Notes under the pieces: model-generated
Told to the model about the DNA's origin: nothing
Database searches by the model: none
The model's input: only the letters and a program-made list of their open reading frames with translations
Source: Clostridia bacterium
GTDB lineage: Bacteria; Bacillota; Clostridia; Oscillospirales; CAG-272
DNA: 64,000 nt
Reading direction: 5' to 3'
Assembly (NCBI GenBank): GCA_017463865.1
Contig: JAFTOI010000017.1
Coordinates: 1 to 64,000, forward strand
Shown: positions 35,201 to 44,437 of the stretch, piece by piece
Layout of the letters: the number at the start of each line of letters is the position of its first letter
Numbering within the stretch: the stretch's first letter is position 1
Made by a program: the position numbers and the translations under genes

Positions 35201-37291
35201 ATGAATCCTTTTCGCTCTGCGCGTCCCATCTGGACGCATGCCGACCCGCGTCCAAATGTCTACATCGAGTGCCGCGAGACGGTCGTCTTCGACGGACGGC
35301 CGGTGACGCTGACGCTGAGCGTCGACACGCAGTACGCCGCTTATGTGAACGGCGCGCTTGCCGCGACCGGGCAGTACACCGACTATCCTGATGCCAAGGT
35401 TTACGAGGTCGCCGACCTCACACCCTATTTGGCGGTCGGCGAGAATGAGCTGTGCATCGTCGCCTGCTGCCAGAACACGGCCAGCTCGACCTATCGCCCG
35501 GGCAAGCCGTGGCTGATTTACACGGTCACCGCCGGGGATGCGCTCCTCTGCGCGTCGGGGGAGGGCACCCTCTGTCGGCCGCATCCGCACTTTGTTTCGG
35601 GCGCGGTCGAGAAGGTCACCGGCCAGCTTGGCTTTTCTTTCCGCTACGATGCGGCGGCTGACGGCGGCACGCCGTGGCAGGCGGCGCAGATCATCGAGGG
35701 GGTGACCGACGACTTCGCGCCCCGCCCGATCAAGCCGCTGACGATCGGAGACGACCTCCCCGCCCGTGTCGTCTGGACGGGCGGCTATCTCGACCGCGTG
35801 CCGGCTGACAAGCCGACCGGCGTCCGCATGCAGCAGGCGTGGCTCACCGGCGTCGGTCGCACGCGGGAGCGGCTCCCGCACGCCGGGCTTGCGCTGAATG
35901 CGCCGGAGCGGGCGGACGGCATTGCCGTCATCCTTGATCTGGGGCAGGAGACGGTGGGGTTCCTTTCGCTCGATCTGGATGTGCCGACTGACGCGCAGAT
36001 CCTCATCGGCTGGGGGGAGCATCTCGACGATGGCCGCGTCCGCACCGAGGTGGGCGGGCGCAATTTTGCCGCACAGTATATCGCCCATGCGGGGACGAAT
36101 ACCTTCTTCAATCCCTTCCGCCGTCTGGGGCTTCGCTATCTCGCGCTGCACATCGCCGCGCCGTCGGCGACGGTGCGCTATGCGGGTGTGCGCCCGGTCG
36201 ATTATCCGCTGCCTGCGCGCCGCTTTGCCATGGCTGACCCGCTGCACGACCGCATCATGCAGGTCGGCCTGCGCACGATGGCCCTCTGCATGCACGAGCA
36301 TTACGAGGACTGCCCGTGGCGGGAGCAGGCGCTCTACGCCATGGATTCGCGCAACCAGATGCTCTGCGGCTACTACAGCTGGCGGGAGTTCGATTTTGCT
36401 CGTGCATCGATCGCGCTGATGGGGCACTCGCTGCGGGAGGATGGCCAGCTTGAGCTCTGCTCGCCGGCCGAGTGTGCCATTACCATTCCCTCGTTTACCG
36501 CGGTCTGGATCACCCAGCTGAATGAATATCTCGTTCACTCGGGCGACGCCGCCTTCGCGCGGGAGATGCTGCCCACCGCCCGCGCCATCGCGCGGGGCTT
36601 CGCCGCGCGGATCGAGCCATGCGGGCTGATCGGCTGCTTTACCGAGGCGAAATACTGGAATTTTTATGAGTGGAGCTCGGGTCTGTCGGGATCGATCAGC
36701 GGCAGTGTGGCGGAGGATGCGCGTACCTATGATGCGCCGCTCTGCGCTTTCGTTTCGATGGCTTTTGCCGCGCTGGCGCAGCTCTGTGATGCGCTTGGTG
36801 AGCCGGATGCCGCCGACTGGCAGGCCGCGCACACGCGCCTGAACGCCAGCATGCATGAGGCTTTTTACGATGCCGACCGGGGGCTTTACGCCTCGTACAA
36901 GCAGTGTACGACGGGCGAGACGCGCCACTATGCTGTGCTGACCCAGTCGCTCTGCCTCTGCGCCGGGGCTTGTCCCGACGGTGAGGCGGCGCGCGTGCGC
37001 GCCAATCTGGCCGCCGGCGACGGGCTGGTGCCCGTTACGCTCAGCCACAGCATCTACAAATATGACGCTCTGCTGGCCGATCCCGGCCGCTACGGGGCGT
37101 ATGTGCGCCGCGAGGTCGAGCGGATCTGGGGCGGCATGCTGGCAGAGGGCGCGACCACCTTCTGGGAGACCGAGAAGGGAGCCGACGATTTCCATTACGC
37201 CGGCAGTCTCTGCCACGGCTGGTCGGCGATCCCGGTTTATCTCTATGGCCGCTATGCCGACGCGCTGGGGCTGGCGCGGATCGAGGACTGA
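35201..37291 (+). CDS. Alpha-L-rhamnosidase-like glycoside hydrolase (GH78-like)
   Basis: A protein of 696 residues. An N-terminal beta-sandwich (VTLTLSVDTQYAAYVNG) is followed by a second beta domain with LDLGQETVGFLSLDL. The (alpha/alpha)6 catalytic barrel begins near residue 350 and carries EDCPWREQALYAMDSR, the GH78 acid-region pattern. No signal peptide is seen, so it probably acts in the cytosol on imported oligosaccharides. A sialidase-like gene follows after 12 bases. FucO encoded nearby could process lactaldehyde from rhamnose. Confidence 0.82.
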   Translation: MNPFRSARPIWTHADPRPNVYIECRETVVFDGRPVTLTLSVDTQYAAYVNGALAATGQYTDYPDAKVYEVADLTPYLAVGENELCIVACCQNTASSTYRPGKPWLIYTVTAGDALLCASGEGTLCRPHPHFVSGAVEKVTGQLGFSFRYDAAADGGTPWQAAQIIEGVTDDFAPRPIKPLTIGDDLPARVVWTGGYLDRVPADKPTGVRMQQAWLTGVGRTRERLPHAGLALNAPERADGIAVILDLGQETVGFLSLDLDVPTDAQILIGWGEHLDDGRVRTEVGGRNFAAQYIAHAGTNTFFNPFRRLGLRYLALHIAAPSATVRYAGVRPVDYPLPARRFAMADPLHDRIMQVGLRTMALCMHEHYEDCPWREQALYAMDSRNQMLCGYYSWREFDFARASIALMGHSLREDGQLELCSPAECAITIPSFTAVWITQLNEYLVHSGDAAFAREMLPTARAIARGFAARIEPCGLIGCFTEAKYWNFYEWSSGLSGSISGSVAEDARTYDAPLCAFVSMAFAALAQLCDALGEPDAADWQAAHTRLNASMHEAFYDADRGLYASYKQCTTGETRHYAVLTQSLCLCAGACPDGEAARVRANLAAGDGLVPVTLSHSIYKYDALLADPGRYGAYVRREVERIWGGMLAEGATTFWETEKGADDFHYAGSLCHGWSAIPVYLYGRYADALGLARIED

Positions 37292-37303
37292 GAGGAGCAC
37301 ACC

Positions 37304-38338
37304 ATGGCCAACGCTGAACTGCGCATCAGGCGCATCTGGACAGCCGATGACGGCTATACCTACCACCGCATCCCGGGCGTGATCGTCACCTCGCGCGGGA
37401 CGGTGATCATCTACAACGAGGCTCGGCGCGATGCGAGCGACTGGGCGATGATGGATATTTTCATGCAGCGCTCGACCGACGGCGGCGAGACCTTCGGCCC
37501 GCCCATTTACCTTGCTCGGGGGGACGAGGCCTGCCCGACCGTCAACAATCCGGTGATGATGGAGGACAAAAACGGGCGTCTGCACCTGCTCTACTGCCGC
37601 GACTACACAGTCGGGGGCGGCGGTGCGTGGCACCGCGTCAGCGACGATGACGCGGTGAGCTGGAGCGAGCCCCGCGACATCACGGCGGCGACCCGGCCGG
37701 AGCTGCACAACGCCTTCGCCTTTGGCCCCGGCCACGGGATATGCACCGCAGATGGGATGCTGCTGGTGCCCATCTGGATGGTGCTGAAGGAGGCCAGTGT
37801 GGAGGAGCGCAAGCATGTTCCGTCGGTGCTGCACACCTTTTTCAGCCGCGACGGCGGCGAGAGCTGGCAGCTGGGCGAGCGGATCGAGGCGACCGAGGCG
37901 GTCGTCAGTCCCAACGAGACGGTCGCCGCTGAACGCGAGGACGGGAGCATCCTGCTGACCATCCGCTCGATGACCACGCACCGGGCCAAGGCGGCCAGCC
38001 TGACCGGCACCGGCGGGTGGAGCGTGCCTGAGCTCGATGCGGCGCTGCCCGACCCGAAGTGCTTCGGCAGTATGATCCGCTATCGCGGCCTTGGGGGGCG
38101 GTATGCGCTGCTGCATGTCAACTGTGCCTGCGAGACTGCGCGGCGGAATGTCGTCCTGCGCGCCAGCTTCGACGGCGGCGAGAGTTGGCCGATTGCCCGC
38201 ACCATTGACGCTGAGCGGGGCGGCTACTGCGATCTTGCGGCTGACGAGCGGGCAGGGAATATCTATGTTCTCTATGAGGAAAAGGCCGGGGCGGATGTGT
38301 ATCTCGCCCGGCTGACCCCGGATTGGTTGGTGCGATAA
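37304..38338 (+). CDS. Sialidase-family (BNR/Asp-box) glycoside hydrolase
   Basis: A six-bladed propeller of 344 residues. YHRIPG is the Arg-Ile-Pro motif near the N-terminus, and Asp boxes appear as STDGGETF, SRDGGESW and SFDGGESW. NEARRDASDW and SPNETVAAE fall where the catalytic residues are expected. There is no signal peptide. Exo-alpha-sialidase is the nearest named activity, but related cytoplasmic members act on other sugars, so the substrate is open. It is cotranscribed with the rhamnosidase-like gene. Confidence 0.8.
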   Translation: MANAELRIRRIWTADDGYTYHRIPGVIVTSRGTVIIYNEARRDASDWAMMDIFMQRSTDGGETFGPPIYLARGDEACPTVNNPVMMEDKNGRLHLLYCRDYTVGGGGAWHRVSDDDAVSWSEPRDITAATRPELHNAFAFGPGHGICTADGMLLVPIWMVLKEASVEERKHVPSVLHTFFSRDGGESWQLGERIEATEAVVSPNETVAAEREDGSILLTIRSMTTHRAKAASLTGTGGWSVPELDAALPDPKCFGSMIRYRGLGGRYALLHVNCACETARRNVVLRASFDGGESWPIARTIDAERGGYCDLAADERAGNIYVLYEEKAGADVYLARLTPDWLVR

Positions 38339-38342
38339 AGGA

Positions 38343-38375
38343 CAGCCCGCGGAACGGGTTCCGCGGGCTGGTTTT
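38343..38375. terminator. Intrinsic terminator between converging genes
   Basis: CAGCCCGCGGAA pairs with TTCCGCGGGCTG across a 4-base loop, followed by GTTTT. It ends the sialidase transcript and abuts the end of the converging regulator gene. Confidence 0.85.
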
Positions 38376-39168
38376 ATGCGTTTGCGGCTGTTTCCTCCAG
38401 CCTGCGCTGGAAAAATGTGCGGTATGCTGACCAGTGGCGGCTGTCGGCGGCATGGATCGCGTCCATGACGTCCAGCGCCTGGCGGTATTCCTCCCGCGCT
38501 TTTTCGGTCTCGCCCTTGTCGAGGTGACATTCGGCGATGCGGGACTTCATCTCCAACAGCATGTCCAGCGCGTTGCCCTCGGCCAGGCAGGCGGCTTGCC
38601 ATTTTTCCTCGCCCTCCAGCACATAGGCCATCTCGGTGAGACGGGTGAAGTAGAGTCCGGGGATCTGCTCCAGCGCGGCGCGGGCGGCGGGCATGTCGCC
38701 CTTTGCCTTGTAGGCATAGGCGAGGAAGCGCAGGGCGTCGCAGCGGATGGTGTCGTCGTGCGTTGCGTCGATGGTGCGCATGGCGGTGCGGATGGTGTCG
38801 TCGGGGGCTTCACTGTAGTTGATGAGGTAGAGCAGATTCTGCAGCAGGATGTCGTTTTCGGGATATTTCTGCAGACCCTGCTCGATGATCGCGCGACCTT
38901 TTTCGGGGTCATGCTCGCGGTACTGCACGGTCTCCTGGGCGATGGCGCGGGCTTCTGCTTCGATCTGCGCGAGGCTGAAGTCGAACAGCTCGTCCATCGA
39001 GACGCCGAAATAGCTGGCCAGCATGGGAGCGAGGGTGATATCGGGCAGCGAGATACCGTTCTCCCATTTGCTAACAGCCTGGAAAGAGATGCCGATGCTT
39101 TCCGCCAGCTGTTCCTGTGTGATGCCGCGGGCGCGGCGCAGTTCTTTGATCTTTTGTCCGATCTTCAT
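38374..39168 (-). CDS. XRE-family transcriptional regulator with TPR-like C-terminus
   Basis: A protein of 264 residues. The helix-turn-helix occupies residues 1-60: IGQKIKELRRARGITQEQLAE and ISFQAVSKWENGISLPD. The rest is helical, with repeats of TPR character (DALRFLAYAYKAKGDMPAARAALE, then HLDKGETEKAREEYRQAL), likely a ligand or peptide-sensing part. The start follows AGGAGG; a much longer in-frame reading from 39381 is not supported. It has its own promoter. Target genes cannot be named. Confidence 0.85.
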   Translation of the reverse strand: MKIGQKIKELRRARGITQEQLAESIGISFQAVSKWENGISLPDITLAPMLASYFGVSMDELFDFSLAQIEAEARAIAQETVQYREHDPEKGRAIIEQGLQKYPENDILLQNLLYLINYSEAPDDTIRTAMRTIDATHDDTIRCDALRFLAYAYKAKGDMPAARAALEQIPGLYFTRLTEMAYVLEGEEKWQAACLAEGNALDMLLEMKSRIAECHLDKGETEKAREEYRQALDVMDAIHAADSRHWSAYRTFFQRRLEETAANA

Positions 39169-39197
39169 GGTGTACCTCCTGTTTGTTCGGTATCTGT

Positions 39198-39226
39198 AGT
39201 ATACCACAGGCGGGGGAGTCTGGCAA
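39198..39226 (-). promoter_or_regulatory. Promoter of the XRE regulator
   Basis: On the minus strand TTGCCA and TATACT are spaced 17 bases apart, 30 bases upstream of the start codon. Confidence 0.7.
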
Positions 39227-39240
39227 TAACCGCCTAAACG

Positions 39241-39271
39241 AAGAGCTTCAACCCGGGGTTGAAGCTCTTTT
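39241..39271 (-). terminator. Hairpin terminator after the SpoIID-domain gene
   Basis: AAGAGCTTCAACC pairs with GGTTGAAGCTCTT around a short CG-rich loop, between the end of the SpoIID gene and the promoter of the XRE regulator. The T tract is short on the minus strand, so strength is uncertain. Confidence 0.6.
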
Positions 39272-39286
39272 GCTGATTCGATTGGA

Positions 39287-41344
39287 TCACCAGCCGACCG
39301 TCGAGCGGTCGACGATTTTGGAGCCGGGGTAGTAGAGCTCGAGGATGGTCTCGGCCTTGACGCCGGCTTTGGAGAGGTCATAGATGCCGTACTGGCTCAG
39401 GCCGACGCCGTGGCCCCAGCCCTTGCCGGCGAAGATGAAGCTGCCGGTGGAGGCGGCGGTGTAGGTCTTGATCACCGGCTTGAGGGTGGTGGTGATGAGG
39501 GTGGTGTTGTGCACCGTCTCGGCGGTGACGAGGCCGGTCGTCGGGTCGAGGGGGTGGATGGTGGTCATGCTGGAGTTGTCGTCGAGGGCGCTGAAGCCGG
39601 TCATCAGGTGGGCGTCAGTGCCGATGCTGACGACGCCGCTGCCGGTCATGACGCTCAGCGGCTGGCCGGCGGGCAGCTGGGTGATGCCGCTGCCGGTGAA
39701 GACCGACGCGCCGGCGAGGGGATAGGCCTCGGCGGAGAAATAGTCGGCGGGGATGTAGTTGCCCTCGGCGACCGGTGTGTAGGCGGTGCCGGTTCGCTCA
39801 GAGACGGTGATGTCCTGCACCTCGTCGATGACGTACTGCAGCGTGCCGCGGCCGATGACGAAGTTGGCCGAGTTGAGGCCGAGTGCGGTCTGGATCTTAC
39901 CGGTGGTGTTGATGGTCACGCTGTGGCCGTAGATATCGGTGACGAGCAGTGAGGTGACATACCCCGAGGTGCCGGCGGCGTAACCGGCGGCTGCGACCGA
40001 GGCGATGTCGCCGGTCAGGGTCGTATAGCCGTTGGCGCGCAGGCGGGCGGCGAGGGCGGAGGGGGTGTACTCCTTGACCCAGAGGGCGTTGCTGTGTTCG
40101 GTGTAGCGCTCCCAGGGGGTCTTGGCCGCGCCGATGTCGTCGCGCGGGTCGGTGCCGCCCCAGGCGGTGTTGGGCGAGATCGATTCGCCGCCGTTGGAGG
40201 AGGAGAAGAAGCAGTTGACTACCTCGCCGTCGTAGCTGAGCACCTCGCCGGCCGAGGTGCGGACGGCGTCGATGATGTCGTCGGTGACGTTTTTCTTGCC
40301 CCGGTAGGACATGCAGTGGTGGGTGCACATGTCGAAGCCGTAGGCCTTGTCATGGCTGCCCCAGTTCGCCAGCGCGTAGGAGCGGATGGCGATGGCGTGG
40401 GCACGCAGTGCCTCGGTGGGCCAGGAGCTGGAGATCTCGTAGGGCAGGATGCCCTCGACGTAGCTCTCGAGGTTGACGAGGTTGAAGACGGTGATGCCGT
40501 TGACCGAATCGGTGCGGTAGCGGCTGACGGCGAAGACGCCCTCGTAGGTGTTGCCCTTGGCTGTCTCAAGGTAGGTCAGCTCGGCGGGATTGTTCTGGAT
40601 GGGGGTCAGCCCCATGTAGTAGTCCTCGCCGCAGTCGTACTCGAAGACGACGTGGTCGGTGGCGGGGTCGAAGAGCGAGACTGTCGTGGCCGAGGGCTCG
40701 ACGATCTCGACGCCGAAGCCGGTGAGCAGGTGCTGGATCCGGGCCAGCGAGGTCACCGTCTGGTTGTAGGCGGCGAAATCGCCCACGCGAATATAAAGGA
40801 CGCCGTTGATGTAGGCAGGGAAGGCATAAAATCCCGCGGCCTGTACAGCGGCGTCGATCTGCGGCACCATGGCGAGCAGCTGGTCAAAGGTGGCGTTGGC
40901 CGACAGCTGGATGTGGTAGGCACCGATCTTGGTCTGATAGTATTCGTTCGTCGGCGAGAAGCTGCCGTCGGCGGCTTTGGCGACGTTTGCGTCGATGGCC
41001 GGGGTCAGGGTGGTCTGCGGGAGGCTGAAGAGGGGAGTGAAGGCGCGCTCGGAGATGTTCGAGCGCACCGACCCCACCACAAAGCCCGACGCCGATTTGA
41101 TCGGGTAGGCGGTCGGCGAATCGGTGCCGTAGATAATGCCGACCGACACATACGGGATGTTCGAGGTCGCCATATCGAAGGCGTAATTGTAGATCGGCTC
41201 GGCGGCGTAGGCGTTCATGAAGAAGATGGCGAAGGCCGAATAGACGGTGCCGCCGACCATCAGCACGGCGAGAATGATGGCGCCGATGCGGAAAATGAGC
41301 TTTTTGCGCTCGGCGCGGCTGTGTTTAGCTTTGCGGTTCGACAA
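39287..41344 (-). CDS. SpoIID/LytB domain-containing membrane protein
   Basis: A protein of 685 residues with an N-terminal membrane anchor (about residues 17-42) and the bulk outside. Residues about 140-205 resemble a SPOR-type fold (AYHIQLSANATFDQLLAMVPQ). The SpoIID domain follows, with NLVNLESYVEGILPYEISSSWP, EALRAHAIAIRSYAL and, far downstream, GKGWGHGVGLSQYG. The long inserted stretch between these is larger than in Bacillus SpoIID. SpoIID proteins cut glycan strands during engulfment. The neighbour upstream overlaps by 20 bases. Confidence 0.88.
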   Translation of the reverse strand: MSNRKAKHSRAERKKLIFRIGAIILAVLMVGGTVYSAFAIFFMNAYAAEPIYNYAFDMATSNIPYVSVGIIYGTDSPTAYPIKSASGFVVGSVRSNISERAFTPLFSLPQTTLTPAIDANVAKAADGSFSPTNEYYQTKIGAYHIQLSANATFDQLLAMVPQIDAAVQAAGFYAFPAYINGVLYIRVGDFAAYNQTVTSLARIQHLLTGFGVEIVEPSATTVSLFDPATDHVVFEYDCGEDYYMGLTPIQNNPAELTYLETAKGNTYEGVFAVSRYRTDSVNGITVFNLVNLESYVEGILPYEISSSWPTEALRAHAIAIRSYALANWGSHDKAYGFDMCTHHCMSYRGKKNVTDDIIDAVRTSAGEVLSYDGEVVNCFFSSSNGGESISPNTAWGGTDPRDDIGAAKTPWERYTEHSNALWVKEYTPSALAARLRANGYTTLTGDIASVAAAGYAAGTSGYVTSLLVTDIYGHSVTINTTGKIQTALGLNSANFVIGRGTLQYVIDEVQDITVSERTGTAYTPVAEGNYIPADYFSAEAYPLAGASVFTGSGITQLPAGQPLSVMTGSGVVSIGTDAHLMTGFSALDDNSSMTTIHPLDPTTGLVTAETVHNTTLITTTLKPVIKTYTAASTGSFIFAGKGWGHGVGLSQYGIYDLSKAGVKAETILELYYPGSKIVDRSTVGW

Positions 41345-41930
41345 GTGTATACCCCCCTTGCACCAAAATATATGCGCCGCTGGACGAGGTAATGCGGATC
41401 CCGCGGCCGTCGTTGCCGCGCGGGACGATGATCTCGTGGTTGGCGGTGAGGGGCGTGCCGGCGGTCAGCTCGGCGCCGGCGGTGATGTCGGTTACGCCCT
41501 GGCCGGCGAAGGGAGAGATGACCTCAGCCGTGCCGGCGCGCAGGATGATGCTGCACACCGAGGTGGCCAGCAGCTGGGTGCCGCCGGTGAGGAAGATGAC
41601 GGTGTAGCCGCTGCTCGACGCAGAGGAGGTGCCGGCGGAATCGAGCTTGGCCGACAGGTCGGCGATCTTCTGTTCAAGGTCGGCGATGGTCTGCTCGGCC
41701 GCAGCCAGCTTGGCCTGGGTGTCGGTCAGCGCGGTCTGCAGGGGGGCGACGGTGGAGTTGATCTTTTCATTGACGGTGGGACGGAAGGTCTCCTCTGCCC
41801 ATTTGACCAGGCCGCTGTAGACGACGATGGGATCGTTTGCGGTGTCGTAGGACGCGGCGGAGACCACGGTGGTCAGCAGCATGGCGACCGTCATGGCGAG
41901 CGCGAGGCTCAGCCGCAGCTTTTTCTTCAT
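41325..41930 (-). CDS. Secreted coiled-coil protein of unknown function
   Basis: A protein of 201 residues with a signal peptide (MKKKLRLSLALAMTVAMLLTT, cleavage after VVSAA likely). A coiled coil spans about residues 60-98, then a Ser-rich linker, then a beta-rich C-terminal domain of about 90 residues (TVIFLTGGTQLLATS to GYTLV). I do not recognise the C-terminal domain. Its last 20 bases overlap the SpoIID-domain gene in another frame, so the two are likely coupled and work at the cell envelope, perhaps in sporulation. Confidence 0.7.
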   Translation of the reverse strand: MKKKLRLSLALAMTVAMLLTTVVSAASYDTANDPIVVYSGLVKWAEETFRPTVNEKINSTVAPLQTALTDTQAKLAAAEQTIADLEQKIADLSAKLDSAGTSSASSSGYTVIFLTGGTQLLATSVCSIILRAGTAEVISPFAGQGVTDITAGAELTAGTPLTANHEIIVPRGNDGRGIRITSSSGAYILVQGGYTLVEPQS

Positions 41931-42007
41931 ATGTAAGCTCCTTTCCGAAAGGGAGTGGATCGCGCAAAAAAGGCGCGCAGCGAAGAGTGGGATCCGCTGT
42001 CGCGCCT

Positions 42008-42037
42008 ATTATACCATGAAAAGGGGACAAAAAGCAA
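42008..42037 (-). promoter_or_regulatory. Promoter for the secreted coiled-coil and SpoIID-domain genes
   Basis: On the minus strand TTGCTT and TATAAT lie 18 bases apart, about 78 bases before the start codon. The leader contains a GCGCGCC/GCGCG-rich hairpin region. Confidence 0.55.
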
Positions 42038-42078
42038 GCTTTTTATGCGATTGTTTACAAATCTCCCCCTTTTCGGGG

Positions 42079-44316
42079 TCAATCTTCCAGCGTCAGCTGT
42101 TCGCCTGCGCCATTTCTGGGGGTAACTGCCACGCCGGCCGCCGGGATCTTGAGCTTGCGGCAGCCGCGGGTATCGTACTTGTCCTCAAAGTCGGCCAGCG
42201 CTGCCGTCAGGGTGACGTCGCCCCGCATCGTCATCAGCTGGACGCCGCCCGCTGTGCGGGTGGCCATCAGCGGGATCAGCGATGACTTGATGAGGATGGC
42301 CTTCTGCACGGAATTGACCAGCAGCAGGTCGATGGGCTCAGTGGTACAGAAGGCGGCCACGATGGGGGAGGCGGTGGAGTAGGTGCCGCTCTGCTTGCGG
42401 CGGGCAGACTTGGTCTGGTAGGCCGACAGCGGGACGCGGACGCCCTTGCCGTTGGCGAAGAGGAAGATGAAATGCTCGTCCTCGCCGAACTCCTCGGTCA
42501 GAAGGCGCATGAAGATTGGCCGCTCGCCGTCCTCCATGCCCAACTTGCCGGGGAGAAAGTCGCCCATGACCGACGCCTTGACCGGCTCAAAATCGGACAC
42601 CTTGCCGCGGTAGAGCTGGGCCCGGTCGGTCAGCACCATGAATTCCGCCTTGTTGTCGGCGTCGGCGCTGAAGATGATCTCGTCGCCCTCCTTGAGCTTC
42701 TGCTCGTCGTTGCCTCGCAGTGAAGCGTGCGTGATCTTCTTGAAGTAACCCTCACGGGTCAGGATCAGGCGGGCGGTGTAGTTCTCGATCAGGTCATCCT
42801 CGTCCGGCTCGTCGAGGTCGTCGGCGTAGATCAGCTGGGTCTTGCGGGGCTGGCCGTACTTTTTTTTGATCTCGCCCAGCTGCTTGACGATGACGGCCTT
42901 GAGCTTCAGCTCGTCGCCGATGGTATCCTCGAGGTCGGCGATCTCCTTCTGCAGAGCTTCGATCTCCTTGATGCGGTTGAGGATGTACTCGCGGTTGAGG
43001 TTGCGCAGCTTGATCTCGGCGATGTACTCGGCCTGGATTTCGTCGATCTTGAAGCCGGACATCAGGTTGGGGATGACGTCCTCTTCCTTCGCCGTTTCGC
43101 GGACGATGCGGATGGCCTTGTCAATGTCGAGCAGGATCTTGCCCAGACCCAGCAGGAGGTGGAGCTTGTCCTTCTTTTTCTCGAGCTCGTAGGTCAGCTC
43201 GCGCTTGATGCAGGTGAGGCGGAATTTGATCCATTCCTCGAGGATCTCACGGACGCCCATCTGACGGGGCACCGAGTTGATGAGGACATTGAAGTTGCAC
43301 TTGAAGCTGTCCTCCAGCGGGGTCTGCTTGAAGAGGCGGGCCATCAGCTTGTCGGGGTCGGTGCCGCGGCGGACGTCGATGGCCAGCTTGAAGCCCGAGA
43401 GGTCGGTCTCGTCGCGGAAGTCGGTGACCTCCTTCAGCTTGCCCTCCTTGACCAGGTCGGTCATTTTCTTCATGATCTGCTCGATGGTGGTCGAGTAGGG
43501 GATCTGCAGCACCTCGATGCAGCCGGCCGATTTGTCGTAGACATAGCGGCCGCGCAGCTTCACCGAGCCCGAGCCGGTCTCGAAGACCTCGCGCAGGGCG
43601 GTGCGGTCGTAGATGAGGAAGCCGCCGCCCGGGAAGTCGGGGGCCTTGATGAGATCCATCAGCTTATCGGTGGTCAGCTTGGGGTTTTTGAGCAGAGCCA
43701 CGGTGCCGTCGCAGATCTCGGCCAGGTTGAAGGAGCAGATGTTGGAGGCCATGCCGACGGCGATGCCCATGTTGGGGGTGACAAGGATGTTGGGGAAGGT
43801 GGTGGGCAGCAGGACGGGCTCCTTCATGGTGGAGTCGTAGTTGTCGACCATCTCGACGGCGTTTTTGTCGATACCGCGGAAGATTTCGGCGCAGAAGGGG
43901 TCGAGGCGCACCTCGGTGTAACGGGGGGCGGAGTAGGCGGTTGACGAGCTGTACTGCTTGCCGAAAGAGCCCTTCGAGTCGACGAAGGGATGGAGCAGGG
44001 CCTCGTTGTCGCGGGTCAGGCGTACCATGGTCTCGTAAATCGCCGCGTCGCCGTGGGGGTTGAGCTTCATGGTGGCGCCCACCACGTTCGCGCTCTTGGT
44101 GCGGGGGCCGCTCATCAGGCCCATTTTGTACATGGTGTAGAGCAGCTTGCGGTGGGAGGGCTTGAAGCCGTCAATTTCGGGGATGGCGCGCGAAACAATG
44201 ACGCTCATGACGTAGGGCATGTAGTTTTTTTCGATCGTTTCGGTGATCGGCTGGGGGGTCGGCGGCGCGTGGACAATCACGTCCGCGTCGGTGGGCGTTT
44301 TGCGTTTCTTGGCCAT
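42079..44316 (-). CDS. parC: Type IIA topoisomerase subunit A, ParC-like
   Basis: The DNA-cleaving subunit of a gyrase/topoisomerase IV, 745 residues. The catalytic Tyr is Y133 in SAPRYTEVRL, and IPEIDGFKPSHRKLLYTMYKMG is the winged-helix entry. The C-terminal domain is short and I find no clear GyrA box (QRRGGKG), so topoisomerase IV or a paralogous enzyme is more likely than gyrase. The quinolone-contact region reads GDAAIYETMVRL, with Ala and Glu at the positions of E. coli GyrA Ser83 and Asp87. No partner parE/gyrB gene is adjacent in the window. Confidence 0.88.
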   Translation of the reverse strand: MAKKRKTPTDADVIVHAPPTPQPITETIEKNYMPYVMSVIVSRAIPEIDGFKPSHRKLLYTMYKMGLMSGPRTKSANVVGATMKLNPHGDAAIYETMVRLTRDNEALLHPFVDSKGSFGKQYSSSTAYSAPRYTEVRLDPFCAEIFRGIDKNAVEMVDNYDSTMKEPVLLPTTFPNILVTPNMGIAVGMASNICSFNLAEICDGTVALLKNPKLTTDKLMDLIKAPDFPGGGFLIYDRTALREVFETGSGSVKLRGRYVYDKSAGCIEVLQIPYSTTIEQIMKKMTDLVKEGKLKEVTDFRDETDLSGFKLAIDVRRGTDPDKLMARLFKQTPLEDSFKCNFNVLINSVPRQMGVREILEEWIKFRLTCIKRELTYELEKKKDKLHLLLGLGKILLDIDKAIRIVRETAKEEDVIPNLMSGFKIDEIQAEYIAEIKLRNLNREYILNRIKEIEALQKEIADLEDTIGDELKLKAVIVKQLGEIKKKYGQPRKTQLIYADDLDEPDEDDLIENYTARLILTREGYFKKITHASLRGNDEQKLKEGDEIIFSADADNKAEFMVLTDRAQLYRGKVSDFEPVKASVMGDFLPGKLGMEDGERPIFMRLLTEEFGEDEHFIFLFANGKGVRVPLSAYQTKSARRKQSGTYSTASPIVAAFCTTEPIDLLLVNSVQKAILIKSSLIPLMATRTAGGVQLMTMRGDVTLTAALADFEDKYDTRGCRKLKIPAAGVAVTPRNGAGEQLTLED

Positions 44317-44363
44317 GGGTTAACCTCTGTCTTTCGTAATACTATCGCTGGAAATCCCTTGTC

Positions 44364-44437
44364 GGGAAGTTTTTGGGGGGACGGGGGACTTCTTTCAAGA
44401 AGTTCCCCAGCAGGGTGTGGGACAGTGTCCCACGACC
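44364..44437 (-). repeat. Two-hairpin 3' element, family C, copy 2
   Basis: On the minus strand, just after tsaC: hairpin GGGACACTGTCCC, then ACCC, then GGGGAACTTCTT pairing with AAGAAGTCCCC, then CAAAAACTTCCC. It has the same plan as the copies after fucO and prfA, with changed but still pairing stems. Confidence 0.65.

Noticed and set aside
35147..38602. A 1151-codon minus-strand open frame across the rhamnosidase and sialidase genes
   Set aside because: It runs antisense to two recognisable glycosidases with their own promoter and RBS and encodes Arg/Pro/Ala-rich sequence without domains.
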